NCBI GenBank assembly: GCA_039881045.1 | Contig: JAYWVB010000046.1 | Location: 62,001 to 126,000 of the forward strand | Origin: Chaetomium olivaceum | Taxonomy: Eukaryota > Ascomycota > Sordariomycetes > Sordariales > Chaetomiaceae | Reading direction: 5' to 3' | DNA length: 64,000 nt | Shown here: piece after piece, positions 1 to 12,167 of the stretch | Layout: each line of letters begins with the position of its first letter | Numbering within the stretch: the first letter of the stretch is position 1 | Translations under genes and position numbers: made by a program | The notes under the pieces: generated by a model | Told to the model about the DNA's origin: nothing | The model's input: only the letters and a program-made list of their open reading frames with translations | The model's database searches: none

Positions 1-199
1 GGGTATTCGCGACTGCCAATTCAATGAGTTCCTCCTGGTCCTGATCTTGATGGTGATTGTGATTGCGATTGTGGTCGTCGCCGTCGTAATCGTCGCAAGT
101 GAACTGGAACGAGGGCTCGCCGTGGTTGTCGTCTGGCGCGACAATGGCCGGTATTGGCGGTGGCCCTTGGGGTTTGGGAGGAAACAGACTGGGAGCCAT
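1..199 (-). CDS. N-terminal part of an unknown protein (gene runs off the window start)
   Basis: An open frame begins with ATG at 199 on the minus strand and stays open for 66 codons to the window edge. The predicted N-terminus is proline-rich (starts MAPSLFPPKPQGPPPIPAIV), followed by an acidic and His/Asn/Gln-rich stretch of the DDHNRNHNHHQDQDQEE type. Low-complexity leaders of this sort are common at the start of fungal regulatory proteins, but no domain is visible and I do not recognise the family. The start context is unremarkable. The gene would be divergent from the membrane-protein gene that starts at 984, with about 780 bp between the two starts. It could also be a non-coding open frame. 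Confidence 0.4.
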   Translation of the reverse strand, partial: MAPSLFPPKPQGPPPIPAIVAPDDNHGEPSFQFTCDDYDGDDHNRNHNHHQDQDQEELIELAVANT

Positions 200-983
200 G
201 TGCTTTTTTGATCCCACGTCGCTCAATGGTCGTGCCGTCTACCCCTGCGCGCCGTCGTTGTCGGCGGGCAATCGTCAAGGTGGGTGCGGAGCCAGGCGTG
301 GATCTCGAAGAGCAGGGGTTTTCCGTTTTGCGCCTAGTGTATTTGGACGAATTTGGGCTTTTTCTCAGTGTCAAGAAACCTTCACACCTCCTGAACCGGT
401 CTTTGTCTTTCTAAATTGACCTACAGAGGGAATTGGCCATATCGTGTAGTTATACATACCTATCTCGACAATCGGACATCGTGTAAGATTAGCACGGCGT
501 TTTCCGTAAAACCTCATAAAATGCGAAGAACCCCCCCAAGCCGTTGGCCAGCAACAGCGGCCATCTTGCCTCGTGGGGCCTGAGGGGCACAAGGGGCACC
601 AGAGCGGGCCGTGACAAGGGGGGAGGTCTTGGCTCGCTTGCCTGCCCCTTCTCGCAGGATCCACTTCAAAAGTTCAATGGCATTCGCGAATGCAGGGGTT
701 CGAGATTCTTCTGCAGGGCACCTCAACGTCATGCCGGCTCACGACTTCACCACTCCGTCAAACACCTTCCATCCCTCAATCCCCGAATCCAGGGGTGTCC
801 CAACCTCAAGCGCTTCGCAGTGGCTGCTGGGAGGCGCAAACTGCAAGTACTGCGTAAGAGTGCTCGGGCATTGATGGACCGTGTGTCTTATCCGGGCCAA
901 CTGTACGACTAGTACCAGCAACTGAACCAAGCAAGAGGAGTACGTAAGGTACCCATCAGCGCGACCTCGAAATTTCATCCGCC
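200..983. other. Intergenic region, likely shared promoter
   Basis: This 784-bp region lies between the leftward partial gene and the rightward gene at 984. Short open frames on both strands have no recognisable content. I see no repeats or RNA genes. Confidence 0.4.
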
Positions 984-2323
984 ATGGAACAACCTACGTC
1001 AGCGCCCACCACCCCCGATGCGCCTCCCGCCTCCAGCTCGAACCGCCCACCGCCGGGTAGGAAGCGGAGCTCGTCTGGGGCAGGTGGGCTGCTGTCCAAG
1101 CTTCCCTTCATGCGCTCCACTGGCGAACACCGACCGAGATCCCGCCGCAATACCATCGAGACCGACCCGGCTGTCCCGGGCCCGACACTGCCGGTACCAT
1201 CCTTCACTTCGATCCCTGCCGACCCACCCCAGAACCGCGTACCTGCCTCCCATCCTACCACGGCACCGCTGCCTCACATACTCCAACATCAGACGGCGCA
1301 ACAAAAAACACGACGACGTAGGGGGTCACTGCGGAAAGTTGCGTTGCTTGGACGGGGCGCTCAGCGGGAGCGACGCGAGGGACGGGGGTTGACAATTGAT
1401 ACCACACTCGACGACGGGAGCAACGGGACACCCTACGAGATTGTACCTACAGGCACAGGGCCCGTCACGTCAAGTCCTGTGCCCATCGACGGACGGTCCA
1501 ACGCCATTCCGATACCCAAGAGCGGTGGGGCTGGCCAACCATACGGACTCGGTATCACGGGCCCAAAAGGCCGTTCCAGCATGGACGGGCACACATCCAC
1601 CTCCGACCCCGACGCAACACCCACCGCTGCACTAGCACCCAACCACCTAGGAACCACAGCCTCCAGCCCACCCATCACCACCGCCGCCGCCGACAAGAGG
1701 CCCAGCATAAGCTACAGCACCACCGACGACGAAGACACCCTACACATGGCGCGACCTAGCCCATCCTCCCTCGCCATCCCGCGCGCCACCACCCCCTCAC
1801 TCTCCCTCTCCTCCTCCTCCGCCATCAGCCTCCTCCGCCCAGACCGGGCCTCTCTCTCCTCCGGCTCCGAATCCTATTACCTCACCCGCCCAGCCGGCGG
1901 ACTCAGCAGCGCCTCCAGCGCCATCAGCGGCGGCGGCGTGCTCCCCTCCCTCCAACGCCGCCGCAGCGCAACCATCCAGCGGGCCAAGTCCCCACTAGGC
2001 CTCAGCTCGCTCGCGGCGCCCCTCCCCCAGGCGGACGCGGACTGGGATTACGCCGAGACAGAGTGGTGGGGGTGGATTATTTTGATTGTGACCTGGACGG
2101 TGTTCGTCATCGGCATGGGCTCCTGCCTCGGCGTCTGGAGCTGGGCCTGGGATGTTGGTACTACCCCCTACGCCCCGCCCGAGCTGGAGGACGATCCGAC
2201 GTTGCCGATTGTCGGATACTACCCGGCGCTGATGATCCTGACGGGGGTTATGGGTGGGTGTGGGTGGTGGTTGCGTGGGTGGGGATGAAGTATTTTAGGC
2301 ATGCGCAGGTTAGTGGGGATTGA
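984..2323 (+). CDS. Serine-rich conserved fungal protein with two C-terminal membrane segments (apparent frameshift near the end)
   Basis: The ATG at 984 lies in an excellent context (GCCATGG). About 360 residues of low-complexity Ser/Pro/Thr/Arg-rich sequence follow, then a conserved C-terminus. That C-terminus has a tryptophan-rich membrane segment (WWGWIILIVTWTVFVIGMG, about residues 363-385), a short acidic loop with APPELEDDPTLPIVGYYP, and a second membrane segment. In the starting frame the second segment breaks off at a stop at 2286-2288. In the next frame the sequence continues as WVWVVVAWVGMKYFRHA and stops at 2321-2323, which fits a normal ending for this type of fungal protein as I recall it. 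One missing G in the run at 2252-2254 would join the frames and give about 446 aa. The role is unknown. The layout suggests a cytosolic, possibly phosphorylated tail anchored by a membrane hairpin. Confidence 0.75.
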
Positions 2324-5300
2324 AGAGGGGGGGGGATATAACTACGCTACATAGAGGTTGGAGTTTTGGTGTTTTTATTTGGCGCTTGGGTATCTACCTA
2401 CTGGCAGCGGGTTGAGGTTCAACGAGACTACTAATTGGGCGTCGGTGTGCGCTGTTATGAATAGAATATATCCCATGAGTCGTGGCTTCTACGATATAAT
2501 ATGGACTAATGATTGTATTCTCATCACTTAATCTCCCACTGGTTCAGAATTAGGAAACATGATATCCACATAAGCGGGCGTATGTCTGAAGCCGGACCCT
2601 ACTCCATCCCTTCCATCCCTTCTCGCCTACACTGCCTGCCCTTTCACCACCTACCCAGTGCGCAACGAAGAGGTACAAAAAGCACAAAAATGGCAAAAGC
2701 TCAGCCGCCTGGCCCAAGTCCGAATCGAACCCAGAACCAGGCGACCTACGAAACCGTCTTGTCTGCCATACCACGCATGCGCACCCGACAGTTTCTGGCT
2801 AGCTGCACTGCGTTGAGCGCAACACAACTCCACTCGACCAGGCGGCCCCTGGTAAAGGCTAACTTGACAATCAGTCGCCGGAGTCGAACTTATATGTCCG
2901 GGGAACAGTGCCAATTCTCCTATCAGCCACCAACAATGTTTACATGCCTACCGAGCTCATTAACAGTACACTTTCATTAACGGCGCCAGAAACGACCTGG
3001 TTGTTTTTACAGTCACAATCTTCCAACACTAGAACTAACCCAACCACCCAACTGTATTTATTCAAATCAAATACCGTACTTGTGATTATCATCAGAGACT
3101 TTAAGAGCGAAAGCTTAAACTATTAGATAGCTGTTGCCAGCTTCAAAAGTCCAAGGACATCATTATATTGACCCGTACATATATACCTGCAATATCCTAA
3201 GGCGGAGGCGCGGATAAGGGAGCACAGAGACAGAAGGCTTGATCTCAAGTTAAGTAAATACTGTGTGACTCTCACCGTCACCCAGCGTCATTCACTTTAA
3301 CAACTTGTAGTCTAGCACCATGAATCTATGCTCTTTTTTTCATGTTTCTTCAAGCTATCTACTTCAGTTACACAACAGGAGATGTCCGGTACGTCTGACC
3401 GTCTTATTTTCATTTCTCCAAATCTTGCGTCGATATTGACCTCAAAACCGCCCAGTACTCCCCTAGCGAGTCCCCCCTACCATGGCTGTTTTGGTTACCA
3501 AATATTACCATCCAAGGTTGCTCCAAGACGATGACTCGAGGCTTTACTGGGAGGGGGGGACTCTGGAAAAGGGCATCTCCCATATACGGCGAGGTTTTGA
3601 GGTGAGCAACTGGAGAGATATGAAGGTAACCCCCCAATTCTAGACAGAACTACGACCCAAACAAACTAACGAACACAATATTCCCTTTCAAATGCCGGTC
3701 ATGTATCGGAGGAAGGATCAGGGTTATCGGCGGTAGAGTTTCCAGTAGGAGAAGAGCCTAGCTGTTGAGAGAGAGAGAGAACCGGGAATATATCAATGAT
3801 AGAGTTGACTTGGGAAGGCCTGGAGACATGAGTTTGGGGCTACTACAATGCGCCCGCTTACTTTATAACCCCCTGGTACGCGAGGTCGTTCGTTCCCTAC
3901 CTTACATAGTAGTCATAGGTGGCACAAAATAGCCCTGGTAAGCCTAATTTCACAGTCTCTCTGCTGCAAGCCCCCATTCGTGCCCATCGATGTGGTTGAG
4001 TGTGGCTGAACCGGCATTTGTTATGCCTGCCTCAACATCGGAACAGAACTGCGAATCGCACATCTCCTCCCTTGCATCCATCCAGTAAACTAGGTACGCT
4101 GCAGTGCAGCCCGACTCAGTCACTGCTGACCTTGAAACAGACCGCTGATTGGGCCCGAGGCCGTCGATTTAAGCGCTGTGGGACATGCAGGGGTTTCGCC
4201 CCCCCCCCGAGCCAAGTCGCCATCGCTCAGCGAGTCAGGCGAGTGCTAATTTAGGCGCGGCTGTCGAAACAGTTGGGATTGTGCCTTTGTTGATGTTTTG
4301 TGGCTTCTTTCCGGGACAAATTGCATGTTTGGCGGCCGGGAGGAACGCCTTTGGCGCGTGTGCGCGCGCTTGTTACTTCCATGCTCGCTGACCTGGCAAG
4401 GCGACCGGGGAGTTTGATGCGAGTCTGAGCCGCCGCCGTGCTTGGGGGCGATCTGTGGTGGCCCTGGTGGGTGAGGTGACCCCATGCCCGTGGCGCGTTC
4501 GGTGGAGGGGTACGTACCTGAACGCTGACCACATCCGGCCGTTACGTCATATCCGTTTTGGTCAGCCCTGAGGAGGCGTTCTCGATGACAGTCGGTTGAT
4601 ATCACCTTGTGCGATGGAAATCCTTTTCGCACATTCACTAATCGATATTCGATGTTTTGATTACTTGTCGAGTGGTGGTGATGAACGATGCTTCAGCCAG
4701 AGACATAGCTAATTATTTTTACCCTGGACCTTTGACGGGGCTCGGGCTCGCCTTGACCGTGATCTGCAAACGGGGTGGCCGAGTATTTTAATCTTTCCGA
4801 GAAGGCTGAGCTGAGACAACAAGCAGCTTTGCTCCAGAACTTACAGATTACATTCTGTGACAGCGCAACTCCTTCGAGGCGTCCTCCGAGGTGGCGCGCG
4901 ACGATGGAAATTTTGCAGAAACTCGCAACCCGGGATCAACCTTTGCGCTCTCAGGGGCAATTTTGGAAAAGGCAAGGAGGCCCAGGCTTCAGCGGGATGG
5001 CGATTTCGGACGTCGCCAAGGGTTTTCTCGGGTGGGGGTTGGTTTGAAGAGCGGGCAGGGACCTCTTCGGGCTTGCGATGGTATGCCGCGCACGGTCCCA
5101 TGGCGTGAATTGTGGTGGGGACCCAGGTTCCAGAGCGGAAGATCGACTTTTTGAGATTCAGACGGCCGTTGACCGCTTGCGCTCCCCGGGTGCGTGGGTG
5201 CCCAGTTCCGAGCCTCTACAAGCCATCAAGGTTACTACCTGGGGGACGTCAGGTCAGCCCGACCACACCAACTACCAACCGACAGAGCCGGTTCGTCAAG

Positions 5301-6982
5301 GTCGCACAGCGTCGGCCCTCTCGTGGCCAGTGGAGAGGAGCGCCACTCGGCAAGAGGAGGTGCTGCAGGAGAAGCGCCAAGACTCGCCAAACCCTTGAAT
5401 TTGTCAGAAGCGAACGGGTGTTCAGGTGTTCAGCGCTGTCTAGCGAAGCAGCACCACTGCACCAGCGAACCAGAACAGTGGTGGATATAAAACGGCCCGG
5501 AAAATGCCAGCCCATGCGGTGCTAGTGTACGAAGTACATAACTAGAGCTGGAGGTTGGAGGTCAGCTTCTTGGCCCTTCGGCGGCCCTCGGGATTGTTGC
5601 ACGCGTGATCTGTGGCCACTTGAATGGCGATCGCGGTCGATGAGAAGGACAAGAGGCCGGAATGTGGCTACAGAAGGAGCGGAAGCGGCCTCGCCCAAAC
5701 CCAAGCTAGCACGTCGGGTTGCTTCGGCCAGAGGGCAATGAGCTCGCAATCGGCTTCAACAAGGCGCCGTGAAGCTTGCTGGACGTATATAGCGCATCAT
5801 GTGCTTGCCTCTATCTGGAGGCTGTTATTCAAGAATCGGATGGGTGATCGCGCTCCCTTCGGGGTTACCCCCGCAGCTGTGAATTTGCCCCTTCCAACGT
5901 TTCTTGGACGGTTGAGCCCAACCTCAAACTTGTGGTCTCCGCTCTTGCCTCGGGGGCACAATCCCAGGTCCGTCATCAAATCGGGGTTGCGGGAAGCTTC
6001 AGGATTTCCTTACCAACAAAGCCCCTATTTCATCAGACATGAACTTGTCCCATCTCGCATCTCCTGCATCTCGTTAAAACAAACTGCATGTTGTCTGAAA
6101 AGTGGGCTGAGAACTATATTACCGTTCCATAGAAAAAGAACCTCCAGGGTCGAAGAGACGAACCCCTGCTGTAGCCTCAGGCAGCAACTGATCCACCCTC
6201 TGTGCAGCTGGAACACTGTTGAAGACGGGGGTCAGGGCCCGGCTGTGGACGCAAAAAACCAGCCGCTCTGCCTGCTGTTCAAACCCCATTCACCCAGCCT
6301 CTCATACCACCTGCATCTGCATCAGGCACGGCGAGCACCGGTCATCTCCTCTTCTCCATCCCACCGCCTCCTTACAACGACCGGCTTCTGCATCTGCCAT
6401 CTGCGCCTTTGGAGGAACCCCTATTTACACCTGCATACCATCGCAATCGCTGTTCGAATCGACCCATTATCCATCTCCGAGGCGCGCTGCTGAGGCATTT
6501 GGCGAGGTCCTGTCCTGACTCGATCGCCGCCCATCAATCGACCCAACCCGCACCCGGCCGACTGACAATTCAACAAAAGCCGCGGCTTCGCATCTCTCCT
6601 ACCGCTCTATTCACCAAATACTTCCTTCTCCTTTCCGACCCTGTTTGCGCTCGGCCGTTGCAGTCAATTTGTCTGTCCGAGCCTTCTCGGTGTCGACACA
6701 TCGAGCGAGAGTTCCGCCCTTCCACAAGTCCGCCGGGGTCAGAGTCGGGTACGATCGACCCCCCCGTCATCCACAGGCGCATAATCTTGGGAAATGCGTT
6801 TCATTTCTAATCTTTTGTTTTAATAACAGACAGGGCAACCCATCTCGACCAACTCTCTGACCGCGACAGACACGTTCCCGGTGTTCGAACACGAAACGGC
6901 CGGCTCCTCTTCGCCTGTCGTCCGCTTACCCACCCCACTCCCTACTTGGTGCCTACCTCGTGCTTCGTAGAGGCAAGCCAAT
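2324..6982. other. Long intergenic region upstream of samB
   Basis: This is 4.66 kb without a convincing gene. The part from about 2440 to 4100 is richer in A/T than its surroundings and contains tRNA-like fragments that do not fold properly (see rejected items). The part from 4100 to 6980 is GC-rich, with only short or repetitive open frames. The last few hundred bases are C/T-rich and probably form the promoter and long 5' leader of samB. An intron acceptor-like TAATAACAG near 6822-6830 hints at a leader intron, which is not proven. Confidence 0.4.
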
Positions 6983-8824
6983 ATGAGGGAAGCCAACTTC
7001 AGCATACCCAATGTCAACAAGGCATCCGTGGGCATCACCACGGCCTTGTATGACCGCCGGGCCCTCGACTGCACCTCGACCCTCCCACTGATCAACTCCC
7101 TCAACCATCTCGCCTACCTCACCACATCCTCGGCTAGAATCCGCGACATCCTCACCGTCGATGGCGGCATTGAAAGGCTGGTCTGCATCCTGAAAGAGGG
7201 GCGGAGCAAGGATATGATGGACATGTGGAAGTGGAACCTAGCCTTCCAATGCGTCGTCAACATCGGAGTTAGGGGCACAGAGGCCGTCCGGACTCGCGTC
7301 GTGGAGGCTGACATGGTCCCGGTGATTGCCACCATTCTCGACAACTACATCAAGGTCATCGAGAAAGTTCGGGAAAAGGCCGAGGAAGCTAAGCAGAAGG
7401 ACCATCACCGCCACCGAATAGGCGGGAGCAGCCGCGTACACAAGTCATCCAGTTTCTCGTCCCGGTCGGGGACACTAGACGTGGACCAGCGGACTTTCCG
7501 CAGGCAAGCACCTCCCCCGTCCATTGATGTGTCTGCGGCGCTGGCCGGGCCATCCACGGGCGTGGTTCATTCCAATGCCGACCCGACACCGACGGCTCCC
7601 CAATTCCAGGTGACCCCTCCGGCGGACCGCGCTCCCTTGACCGCTCACCGTCACCACCGCCATCGCGTTACCTCTCCGGGGCCCCAGACCGCGCCGCTTG
7701 CACCGATTGTCCCGTCTATGGATGCTGCCGATGGCTTCACCAGACCCATTAGAGACGCGGACCGTCTCGGCAGCATGCTTCCCTTTTCCCGATCCGCCAT
7801 CACCTCCCAGCCAGCTTCTCCAACAACACCTCTCCCACCCCCGCAAATCCGGTCCCCCACTGTGCGGCCCACCTCCATGCTGGCTGCGACGGCTCGGTCT
7901 CGGAGAAGACCTTCTATTCGCCATCAACACTCGACCGCCGCCGAGCCCGATGATATGAATGCCGAGAGCATTACCTCAGAAGACTCGCCGGACGCCGAGA
8001 TGTCCGGCACTAATGATATGCAACCGGAAGTCAACGTTCAGGATGTCGCGGTGGAAGATGGAGATAGCATCATGGCGGGCGGGGCCATTGACTTGACAAC
8101 TCCCACGGCGTCCGAGACTCAGGACACCGGCACCTTCAACATCACACACCAGGGCCCCGTCGATGGCAGTGTTCCCACCAACACTACGCCGACGCCTGTA
8201 CCAACCATTGGCCTATCCCCGAACAGGCCAACGCTGGTGACGCCGCCGCAACCAGCCATGCCGAGCGCGAGCGTGCCTCGCTACCTCCTCGATCGCCAGG
8301 TCAGCCCCAACCCACAAGTGCTTGCCGCCATGCCGCGGGAAGAAGACGTCTTGATGTCACTACAACTTCTTGCATACGTTTCCAAATACTGCAACTTAAG
8401 GAAATATTTTCAGAGGAGCCATCTCGTTCCCAAGCTCAAGATTGGGAAGGAGATCCAGCTTTTGGATGGCGCCGACCCTGCCGCCCTCGAGGCCGAACTA
8501 GAGCAGGATGACGAAGCCCTCGAGGAAGAGTACTGCCTGCCCAACGACCTGAACATCTTCCCGCTGGTGGAGAAATTCACTGTTAGATATCACAGCACCG
8601 ACATGCAATATTGGGCCGGGGTGGTTATGAGGAACCTGTGCCGCAAGGACGACACGCGGGGAGGCATCCGTCAGTGCGCCTACTACCAATGCGGCAAGTG
8701 GGAGGAGTTTACCCGCCAGTTCGCAAAGTGCCGCCGCTGCCGCCGAACCAAGTACTGCAGCAAGGAGTGCCAGAAGAGCGCCTGGGCATTCCACCGCCAC
8801 TGGTGCATCGCCGCCACGCAATGA
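6983..8824 (+). CDS. samB: MYND-type zinc finger protein SamB/Mub1
   Basis: This is a single uninterrupted exon of 613 aa, close to the size of Aspergillus SamB. The N-terminus (MREANFSIPNVNKASVGITT and the next roughly 120 residues) has the armadillo-like helices typical of the family. A long Ser/Pro/Thr-rich, probably disordered middle follows, then a conserved segment (about 450-550). A C-terminal MYND zinc finger spans about residues 565-608 with C-x4-C, C-x2-C, C-x3-C and a final H-x3-C. In yeast, Mub1 works with the E3 ligase Ubr2 and the E2 Rad6 to degrade the proteasome-gene activator Rpn4. In Aspergillus, SamB affects growth polarity and development. The start was chosen because the conserved N-terminus begins exactly there. 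No frameshift is seen. Confidence 0.95.
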   Translation: MREANFSIPNVNKASVGITTALYDRRALDCTSTLPLINSLNHLAYLTTSSARIRDILTVDGGIERLVCILKEGRSKDMMDMWKWNLAFQCVVNIGVRGTEAVRTRVVEADMVPVIATILDNYIKVIEKVREKAEEAKQKDHHRHRIGGSSRVHKSSSFSSRSGTLDVDQRTFRRQAPPPSIDVSAALAGPSTGVVHSNADPTPTAPQFQVTPPADRAPLTAHRHHRHRVTSPGPQTAPLAPIVPSMDAADGFTRPIRDADRLGSMLPFSRSAITSQPASPTTPLPPPQIRSPTVRPTSMLAATARSRRRPSIRHQHSTAAEPDDMNAESITSEDSPDAEMSGTNDMQPEVNVQDVAVEDGDSIMAGGAIDLTTPTASETQDTGTFNITHQGPVDGSVPTNTTPTPVPTIGLSPNRPTLVTPPQPAMPSASVPRYLLDRQVSPNPQVLAAMPREEDVLMSLQLLAYVSKYCNLRKYFQRSHLVPKLKIGKEIQLLDGADPAALEAELEQDDEALEEEYCLPNDLNIFPLVEKFTVRYHSTDMQYWAGVVMRNLCRKDDTRGGIRQCAYYQCGKWEEFTRQFAKCRRCRRTKYCSKECQKSAWAFHRHWCIAATQ

Positions 8825-10816
8825 TGAAGGGACAGGCGCTTCTATCCGATGTTGGGAATGATGGTCGTTCTATTGATACCCCCCGGTTCTTTTTCGAGTC
8901 ATCCTCGCCGGGATACATACACACACAAGTCCTCATCTTGCATGGCGTTATCCTCATAATGTCTATCTATCTGGCCGCCTCCTTTTACACGGTCTCTCCG
9001 GCAAAACAAAATCAAGCAGCATGGCGATGCATGGCAAACAGCTCAACACAGCACAGCATATGATATCTCTCTCTGTCAGTCCACACACACACACCACACA
9101 CACACTCGGACGGGCGGCTACCTCCGCGAGCATGGTTGGCGTTGCACGATACCACGAGGATTTTTTTCCGTCTAGGTCCTTTTCAGGCTTTTCTGGCAGG
9201 CAGACGCCGCTTGTTTCCTTTTCTTTCAGGTTTTTGGTTTTTGGTTTTTTCCCTATTAGCAAACTCGGCTTGAACTGTTTTTTTGAGTCAAATGGCAGGG
9301 CGCGCATGGAATTCAATCATACCTTGGTACCGTACCGTAGCCAGGCACGAAACGAACGAATCCCCTTTTTTCCAACCTACTCTACTTAACTTTCTATGTC
9401 ATGGGGTGATTTCATGTGTGTGATATGTGATGAAGCTGTGCTCTCTTAGCTTGAACTTGGGGAGGGGTTATGAAGTATTGGAGGGTTGGTTGGTTGGGTA
9501 TTGATGGGGACTGGAGCGGAGGCATGTGGCATTGTTTATCCTGGGCGGGAGAGCAACACTAGCGCGGCGTTCTTCGTATCTTTTATGCTATTTTTCACTT
9601 TCCCCTGGTCTTGTTTGGTCTGTTATCTTACCCGCTGTCTTTTTTTCTTCTTTTTACTCCTGTGATACGACTGACGTGCTTAGCCCGAACGATGGTTGAG
9701 ATCTGGATGATCTCCTCTCACTTTTCCATTCCCTCTTCTTCCTTTTTTCATTTTCCCTTGATGAGCTCTGCTGCCAACTGATTGGGTGGCATGGAGAAAA
9801 GTGTGTTGTTGATTTGTTTGATCTTGTGACTGACGTATTCATATGTCGTCAGTCAAGAAGGGGATGCATGCCAGGGGTCTGCCCGCTGTCCCCTTTTTTT
9901 GCGGGCCGGGAGCGGGTAGGCGAGTGTGGTGAAAATGGATGGGATGACAGGCAGTGGGTTTGTTGGATGAACATATGCATGGAATTGGGCTCGTCTACAC
10001 AGTACACGCTAGTGCGGTGTATATGGGACGAGATGGTTGCGGGCGCTTGGGGGCCAGTGCGCGGGGTTTGAGTTCGTCGCTTGCAAACGTGCGACTTGTT
10101 TCGGGATGGCGGAGGTTTGGCTGGGTGATGGACGGGATGACTGGGATCATGAGTCCTAGCCAGAGACTGGTTTGGCTATTGAAGGTGGATGGGCGGGCGT
10201 TTGGATGCCGTGGCTGGCGAGACTGGAACGATACCGGCTACATTGTGCTGTGCTGTTCGTGATGAGCAGCTGCTTAGTCGGCCCTTCGGGTAGGGAACAT
10301 ACGGAGGGGGCCTATGGGGGTGGGAGTGAGCCTAAATCACCAGTTGGCTTAACGTGTATATACAATGGGGAGTGAGCCAGTAAGGGCATCTCCTCCGAAT
10401 GACTCCTCTTTTGCAAGCTGCTGGACTATCGCCCACCCCCAATGCCTCGTGACAACCTTGGGATTGGCATATCCCCGGGGCTTTGATAATCCTTCTTTTG
10501 CCTCCCTTTGTTCTTGAATTCAAAGAGCGCGAGCCGGAGAATGGGGAGGTGTTTTTGTTATGCAACACCCCATGTTCTCTTTGTCAGGCCTAGGAAGAAT
10601 CACTGAGCTAGGACGAGGCAACGACCACACCCTTGAGCACGCACGTCACATATAGGGATTCAAAGTATATTTTCCCTCGCCATCAAAACACCGTGCGCCA
10701 TTCAGAGCAGCTACCTCGAACACTACCAGCCCGGTGCTAGAACAGCAAAGCCATATTTCAGATACACCACTCCCCTCCCCTCCAGTCACCCAACCCACCC
10801 CGTAATTAGGCACCGT
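8825..10816. other. Convergent intergenic region between samB and ebp2
   Basis: This 2-kb stretch lies between two 3' ends. It contains a CA-rich tract near 9082-9110 and several T-rich runs (for example 9240-9290 and 9630-9660), consistent with 3' UTR and terminator sequence. I find no credible coding region. Confidence 0.4.
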
Positions 10817-12167
10817 CTACCTCTTCCCCGCCTGCCTCCGACTCTTCCCCAACCTCGGCTTCGAACCCTTGGGCCCACCGGCACCACCACCACCACCGGG
10901 CCTACCACCGGGGCCACCGGTCCGACCACCACTCTTCATGCGCTTGGCGTTGAACCCGCTGAGGTCGCCCGACGACATGGCGTCGCCGGACTTGGCGTGG
11001 CGCTTCTTGCCGCCAAAGCCGAACTTGGCGTCCTTTTTTGGCGTTTGGCGTTGGGTGGGCCCCGGCTGTCCCCGCCAGCCGAGCGCTTCTTGTTGTTGCC
11101 GGCCGACTTGAGCTCGTTGTCGACGGCCACATCGAAGAGATCGTCTGCTTCGGTCGCGCCGAGCGCGGCGGAACCGCCGTCTTGTCGTTCTAAAGAAAGA
11201 GTTCATGTTAGTATGCGGGTATGGGAGACCGTTTAGTGGGGATTAAGGGGTACATACTCCGCTTAAGCAGGTTGATCTTCTCGAGGGTGTCGCGCTTCTG
11301 CTTGGCGCGCTCCTGCTGCTTCTGCACCTGGACCTGCTTGCCGAACTTCTTGAGGTCGCGCTGCTTGCGCGCCTCGGCCGACGCCTTCTTCGCGGTCGCC
11401 TCCTCGACCATCTTGGCCTTGACCTTCTGCATCGTCTCGTCGCTGCGCACCGTCTCGGCGAAGAAGTCGGTCGGCCGCGTGAAGGGCACGCCCTCCTTGC
11501 GGAGCAGTGTGCGAGCCTGGCGCGCCGCTTCCAGCGACTGGTTCATGAAGGCCAGCTCGCGCTGCAGGTCGTCTTCGACGGAGGGAATGGATTCCTCGGT
11601 GATCTTGGAGGAGACTACCGACTGGTGGAAGGCGAACGGGACGGTCTTGGGGTTCGTATCGAGAGCGAAGCGACGGAGCGCAGCAAGGAGGCCTTCCTTG
11701 TTGTTGATTGTTTGGCGGACGCGGGTGCCGGCAGCAATCTGTTCCTCGTCTTCCTCGTCAAGCTCTGACAGCTCGTCAACATCAATATCCTCCTCCTCCT
11801 CCTCCTCTTCCTCGTCGTCGTCATCATCGCGATCCGCGGGGCCGCCGTCCGAATCGAGTTCTGATTCCGAGTCGGAGTCGTCTATCCCAGCCAGGTCGAT
11901 ACCGCCGTGCACATCGTCCCCGCTCTCATCCGAGTCGCTATCTTCATCGACGTCATTCCCGGCCTTCCTCTTGTTTGTGTTGCTGCCATTGACCTCGGGC
12001 TCCTCCGCGTCGCTCTCGTCCTCCCACTCCTCCTCGACTACCTTCTCCACAGTCGGCTCATTGGACTTTCTCCTGTTGCCCTTCTGCTTGTTTGACTTGC
12101 TGATTGTGACTTGCGACTTGGCCTTCGACCCGACCTTGGGGGATTGTGTCGCGCCTTTCTTCGCCAT
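10817..12167 (-). CDS. ebp2: rRNA-processing protein Ebp2 (apparent frameshift in exon 2)
   Basis: Exon 1 is 11258-12167 and exon 2 is 10817-11189, with a 68-nt intron (GTATGT...TTTAG). The start MAKKG at 12167 gives a basic N-terminus. A long acidic Asp/Glu tract follows (about residues 50-160), then the conserved Ebp2 domain with the LLAALRRFALDTNPKTVPF-like and RELAFMNQSLEAAR segments, and a basic coiled coil. The splice restores LLKRKRQDGG and continues into FDVAVDNELK, as in the family. In exon 2 the frame is lost at a run of six A (plus-strand T6 at 11034-11039). A seventh A would restore the typical ending KDAKFGFGGKKRHAKSG, then SGFNAKRMK, a Gly-rich stretch and a basic tail, for about 427 aa. 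Ebp2 acts in the nucleolus in 27S pre-rRNA processing and 60S subunit assembly. Confidence 0.92.

Noticed and set aside
2711..2790. tRNA-like sequence on the minus strand with GGTTCGATTCG
   Set aside because: A B-box-like stretch is present but no acceptor stem or complete T stem pairs, and the fold is not a cloverleaf.
2857..2928. 72-nt segment with pairable 7-nt ends (GGCTGAT/GTTAGCC), minus strand
   Set aside because: Length and ends look like a tRNA, but the T loop is wrong and the anticodon loop lacks the required T33. It may be a decayed tRNA or chance.
5624..6493. 289-codon open frame on the plus strand
   Set aside because: No domain, low-complexity Cys/His/Ser/Arg composition, and it lies in the samB leader/promoter region. 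Long open frames by chance are common in GC-rich DNA.
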